From: Paenibacillus sp. FSL R5-0345
GTDB lineage: Bacteria; Bacillota; Bacilli; Paenibacillales; Paenibacillaceae
Direction of reading: 5' to 3'
DNA: 64,000 bases
Assembly (NCBI RefSeq): GCF_000758585.1
Contig: NZ_CP009281.1
Span: forward strand, 5,704,001 to 5,768,000
The position numbers were made by a program, and so were the translations under genes. Below, piece by piece: positions 60,867 to 64,000 of the stretch; positions within the stretch are counted from its first letter, which is position 1, and every line of letters begins with the position of its first letter. Below the pieces are notes generated by a model. It saw only the letters and a list, made by a program, of their open reading frames with translations. It had not been told where the DNA came from and made no database searches.

Positions 60867-61661
60867 TTAAAGCAGCTGATAGATCGGTTGTTCTGCAATA
60901 AAATAAGTAGGAATCATTGGATATTTTTCTGCCAAAACTTCAGCTAAATATTTCATTCCCGGGGCTTCACTCTCCGCATGACCTAACATAATCAGCGCAT
61001 TCGATCTACCTTGATGTACTGCATCCCTCACATATTCCGGAGTTTCCCATTCTGGCCCTTCGCCAGCAATCAGTAAATCAAGATTGTGCTGATTAAAAAG
61101 AGGGATAGCCATTGTCCCGCCTCCTCTGTAACCCACTGATATCCCCACATGTCTGCATACCTGGGATAGGTCACCGGCAACACGTACATAGGGGATTCCT
61201 AGTTTTCTTTTTATGTACTGAGCCGCTTCACTTACTGTCATGGCAGGAATCGTTAGGATTGTAGCAGCGGGTTGCTGCTCATCCACATAAGCTGACCACT
61301 CAAGCTCTCGCAGCAAGCCGACCATGATCCCATCCGGTTTATGACGATGACAATAATCATGATAACGAAAAATAGCCATTTCAGAACGTTTGATCAAACT
61401 CAGTTTCGTGAGATAAACAGCGTCATCCTTTAACCACTCACTTGTATCATGGTGACTGTAATACACACCTTCATGTGTGATCAGCAAATTGGCGTTCATA
61501 GCCATCGCTCGTTCCACAACATATTGCGTAGCGCAAAATGCTGTAACTATCCCTGTAACCACCGTTTCTGGATTTCCTGGCTTAAGTGTATCCACAGTCC
61601 CCTCTATCTGTTCCTCAGTTCCCATTAAATCTTCCAGTATTGTTCTTATCGTAATGTTCAC
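60867..61661 (-). CDS. Nif3-like dinuclear metal-centre protein (DUF34)
   Basis: A 264-residue cytoplasmic protein. The metal-binding stretches are NANLLITHEGVYYSHHD (the usual THHP site is changed to THEG), RYHDYCHRHKPDG, GISVGYRGGG, and MLGHAESEAPGMKYLAEVL with the C-terminal His and Glu ligands. The family is widespread and its activity is debated (GTP cyclohydrolase-related or nucleotide-handling proposals). GTG at 61659-61661 is chosen because AAAGGGAGGG lies five bases upstream; an ATG eight codons earlier overlaps that site. Single gene between terminators. Confidence 0.82.
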   Translation of the reverse strand: MNITIRTILEDLMGTEEQIEGTVDTLKPGNPETVVTGIVTAFCATQYVVERAMAMNANLLITHEGVYYSHHDTSEWLKDDAVYLTKLSLIKRSEMAIFRYHDYCHRHKPDGIMVGLLRELEWSAYVDEQQPAATILTIPAMTVSEAAQYIKRKLGIPYVRVAGDLSQVCRHVGISVGYRGGGTMAIPLFNQHNLDLLIAGEGPEWETPEYVRDAVHQGRSNALIMLGHAESEAPGMKYLAEVLAEKYPMIPTYFIAEQPIYQLL

Positions 61662-61702
61662 CGTAACCCTCCCTTTGAGTTTCATTCTTCTGATCTACAA
61701 AC

Positions 61703-61742
61703 AAATAACCCGCCCTTATTTAATATAAGGACGGGTTATTTT
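61703..61742. terminator. Terminator of the xylanase gene
   Basis: AAATAACCCG-CCTTAT pairs with ATAAGG-CGGGTTATTT (single mismatch each side) around a TTA loop, A/T flanked on both strands. Also lies just upstream of the Nif3-like gene. Confidence 0.8.
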
Positions 61743-61765
61743 ACTACTTGAGCAGCTTACCCGCT

Positions 61766-62785
61766 CTATAATTTTGGGGCAGAGCCGATAATACGGTGAA
61801 AGGCTGGCTTCGGATGATGCTCTTCATCGAATAAGAAGGGCCAGTTCTTCCGGCCACGAACAGGGAAATCATCTAGCCAGGTATAGTCATCCGCTGCTCC
61901 CCAGAACGTGACTGAACTAATCACGTCGCGGTATTCTCTCAGCAGTGCGAACATCGCTTCATATCGATCTGCTTGAAGTTCGAGCAGATCAGCAGGTACT
62001 GTCTTTAAGTCCATTCGTTTGTCTTCAAAACGGAACATGGATACATCCAGCTCAGTCAATTGAAGCTGCAGTCCTAACGAGGCATATTTCTCAATCGCAG
62101 CACGAATATCATCAAGATTCGGATCGTATAGATTCCAGTGTGCCTGCAATCCGACGCCATGGATCGGCACCTCTTGATCCAATAGCGACTTCACCAGTTC
62201 ATAGATTTTGTCACGCTTTAAGGGATGGGATTCATTATAGTCATTGTAGAATAATAATGCCTTAGGATCAGCTTCATGGGCGAATTCAAACGCTTTAGCT
62301 ATAAAATCCGGGCCAACAATGTCGAGCCACTTCGAATGGCGAAGAAGCTCTTCTCCTTCATCGGCAATAACTTCATTCACAACATCCCAAGCATAAATAT
62401 CTTCCTTATAACGTCCTACAACGGTTTGAATATGTGATTTGACTCGTGCAAGCAAAATCTCTCTGCTTACAGGTCCTCCGTTCTTATCCTCAAACAACCA
62501 ATCCGTAGTCTGATTGTGCCAGACCAAGGTATGTCCGCGCATCGCCATCTTATGTTTTCGGGCGAAGGCAACTAGCTGGTCTGCTGCCCTAAAGTTATAA
62601 ATATCCTCAAGTGGATGTAGACTTTCAAATTTCATCTCATTCTCAGCAGTTATACTGTTGAAATGATAAGCAAGCAAGTGCTCCTGTGATTGTATCGTAA
62701 ATGGGTTGACCGCTGCGCCAATCTTGAAATCCTCCGAGAACACTGTCTTTAGTGCAGGCTCTGAGTAATCGCTAGCTTGTCTCAT
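61766..62785 (-). CDS. Intracellular endo-1,4-beta-xylanase, GH10
   Basis: A 339-residue single-domain GH10 enzyme with no signal peptide, so it probably cuts imported xylooligosaccharides. Acid/base Glu138 in WDVVNEV and nucleophile Glu245 in QLTELDVS are in place, together with ITAENEMKFES, RGHTLVWHNQ, FYNDYNE, GVGLQAHW and the C-terminal FWGAADDYTWLDDFP. Start ATG 62783-62785, with GGGAGGG six bases upstream; the TTG before it is too close to the ribosome site. It follows the GH43 gene by about 40 bases on the same strand, hence one xylan-use operon that enters from beyond the right edge. Confidence 0.95.
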   Translation of the reverse strand: MRQASDYSEPALKTVFSEDFKIGAAVNPFTIQSQEHLLAYHFNSITAENEMKFESLHPLEDIYNFRAADQLVAFARKHKMAMRGHTLVWHNQTTDWLFEDKNGGPVSREILLARVKSHIQTVVGRYKEDIYAWDVVNEVIADEGEELLRHSKWLDIVGPDFIAKAFEFAHEADPKALLFYNDYNESHPLKRDKIYELVKSLLDQEVPIHGVGLQAHWNLYDPNLDDIRAAIEKYASLGLQLQLTELDVSMFRFEDKRMDLKTVPADLLELQADRYEAMFALLREYRDVISSVTFWGAADDYTWLDDFPVRGRKNWPFLFDEEHHPKPAFHRIIGSAPKL

Positions 62786-62827
62786 CAATTTCCCTCCCTA
62801 CAAAAGCGTACATATTTAGCATTCTAC

Positions 62828-64000
62828 TCATGATGATCGATAGTCGAACCAATCAAAGTAAGCAGGAACCCCCGCCACTTTGCCATGTCCTGTCGCATAT
62901 AAGCCAACCAGAACACCGGTAAATCCGTTTCCTTTGACAGCTTGAGGGGATAATGGATAGGCTAGAGCCCTAGATAGCTCGATCCATTCCTGACCATCCA
63001 AAGAATAAAGTAAAGTGTATTCCGTTAGCTCCGCCCGAATTTTCAGATATAAACACCCAGCAATGGTTGGAATCTCTGCAGCCACATGTATTGTTCCATC
63101 AACAGTTAAATAAGCTGTAATCACTCTATGTCCATTTCTTTGCGATAGTGCAATTTCATAATGTGCATTCTCGTCCAATCTAGCACAGAGTCCAGCCTCT
63201 TCACCGTCCACGGTAGGGTTAAAATCCAGTAATGTACTCCATTCAGCTGAAGTATGCTGCTGTCTTCTGCCTATAAAGGCTACCTGACCCACTTCATTAA
63301 GGTCTTTCGATTGCCCTCGAAGAGCTAGAAAACCCGGACGTTGGCTTAGTGACCAGCTTCCCTCTGCCGGATTCCGCAGAAAGGATAATCCCAATGGCAA
63401 TACAGGGTCATCAAAATCATATCTTCCGCTAGTCTCAGGTTTTGGCGAATGACCCGGTACACGCGGAACCTTCATCTCCAGCCCGACAGTGTCTTCATTA
63501 TTATCGATCATAGGCCAGCCGTCTTCATCCCAGCTTACAGGAGCAAGGAAAGTCTCTCTCCCTAGGACAGTATATTTTGAATCTACTAGTCTGACACCTA
63601 GGAATACAGCCCACCAATCCCCATTACGATCCTCAATCAAATCGGCATGACCCAAATACTGAATGGGACTATCAGTCCCGCGATGGGTCAATATCGGTTG
63701 CTCAAATCTTTCAAAAGGACCGTAAGGGGAGGAAGAACGACCGATAATTTCTCGGTGTTCCTTTGCCGTGCCGCCTGAAGCAGACATGATATAATACATT
63801 CCGTTAATTTTGTACAAATGTGGTCCTTCCGTCCAAGGTCCACCATCCCCAGTCCAGATGACAACTGGTTCTGTTAAAGCTGCGCCCGTAGCAATATCAA
63901 TCTCATATTGAATGGCGTGGGAGTCATAATCTGCCCCCTGCTGGGTGGTTACATATACCTTTCCATCCTCATCAAACATTAGAGAAGGGTCAATTCCTCC
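62828..64000 (-). CDS. GH43 beta-xylosidase/arabinofuranosidase, N-terminus beyond window edge
   Basis: The visible 390 residues begin within the GH43 propeller (GGIDPSLMFDEDGKVYVTTQ); GPWTEGPHLYKINGMYYIMS carries the conserved catalytic-acid Glu region, and SPIQYLGHADLIEDRNGDWW the conserved GHAD. From about residue 200 of the visible part a beta-sandwich follows (DFDDPVLPLGLSFLRNPAEG, STLLDFNPTVDGEEAGLCAR, YFDWFDYR), the usual GH43 C-terminal domain that completes the active site. The frame continues past 64000, so the ATG at 63977-63979 is internal. It probably removes xylose or arabinose from oligosaccharides, with the GH10 enzyme downstream. Confidence 0.93.
   Translation of the reverse strand, partial: GGIDPSLMFDEDGKVYVTTQQGADYDSHAIQYEIDIATGAALTEPVVIWTGDGGPWTEGPHLYKINGMYYIMSASGGTAKEHREIIGRSSSPYGPFERFEQPILTHRGTDSPIQYLGHADLIEDRNGDWWAVFLGVRLVDSKYTVLGRETFLAPVSWDEDGWPMIDNNEDTVGLEMKVPRVPGHSPKPETSGRYDFDDPVLPLGLSFLRNPAEGSWSLSQRPGFLALRGQSKDLNEVGQVAFIGRRQQHTSAEWSTLLDFNPTVDGEEAGLCARLDENAHYEIALSQRNGHRVITAYLTVDGTIHVAAEIPTIAGCLYLKIRAELTEYTLLYSLDGQEWIELSRALAYPLSPQAVKGNGFTGVLVGLYATGHGKVAGVPAYFDWFDYRSS

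Overview
The window looks like a chromosomal segment of an aerobic, spore-forming Gram-positive bacterium of the Paenibacillus type. The pointers are endospore genes (YlbJ, LytH, YunB), S-layer homology (SLH) domains, a BclB-like exosporium protein, large modular secreted glycosidases, strong AGGAGG-type ribosome sites, many TTG/GTG starts and a FapR operator. No rRNA, tRNA, CRISPR array, transposase or phage gene was seen. Assignments rest on reading motifs and family knowledge; no database search was run.

Layout. 1-9.2 kb holds housekeeping and sporulation genes: a truncated haemoglobin (cut by the window edge), ylbJ, NAD kinase, two exported proteins with copper-amine-oxidase-like stalk domains (one an S41 protease), yutD, lipA and lytH. 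9.4-15.7 kb is a starch/maltodextrin block: an intracellular GH13 enzyme divergent from a LacI regulator, and a secreted GH13-FN3-CBM25-CBM25-CBM20 amylase behind a perfect LacI-type palindrome. 16.7-29.2 kb is an accessory surface block: two paralogous small proteins ending in WWE, a frameshifted DUF6385-like pseudogene, a protein built of about fifteen 27-residue repeats capped by a DUF6385-like domain, and six genes (three on each strand, convergent), at least five of them glycosyltransferase-like. It is followed by yunB; lipA-lytH and yunB are neighbours in Bacillus subtilis, so the region 9.2-29.2 kb looks like an insertion into an ancestral sporulation locus.

30.5-43.3 kb: a DedA/TVP38 membrane protein, a glycine betaine ABC operon (opuA) divergent from a GbsR-type regulator, a 1629-residue SLH-anchored GH16 glucanase with its LacI regulator, a broken SLH gene, and fabH under a FapR box. 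43.4-53.1 kb: a lipoprotein, a MATE exporter with an AraC regulator, and an Lpl/Ytc-type sugar ABC operon divergent from a membrane-bound AraC sensor. 53.3-58.9 kb: the collagen-like exosporium protein and a selD-mnmH-cysteine desulfurase operon, which fits selenouridine modification of tRNA. 59.3-64 kb: a c-di-AMP (ydaO/yuaA-class) riboswitch with terminator that leads into an alpha/beta-hydrolase-fold protein lacking its catalytic Ser and His, a 57-residue homing-endonuclease-repeat protein, a Nif3-like protein, a GH10 xylanase and a GH43 enzyme cut by the right edge.

The most unusual items are the riboswitch plus apparent pseudoenzyme pair, the repeat-protein/glycosyltransferase block with sigma-K-like -10 boxes (a candidate spore-surface glycosylation system), the decayed DUF6385-like gene, and several intergenic repeat families.
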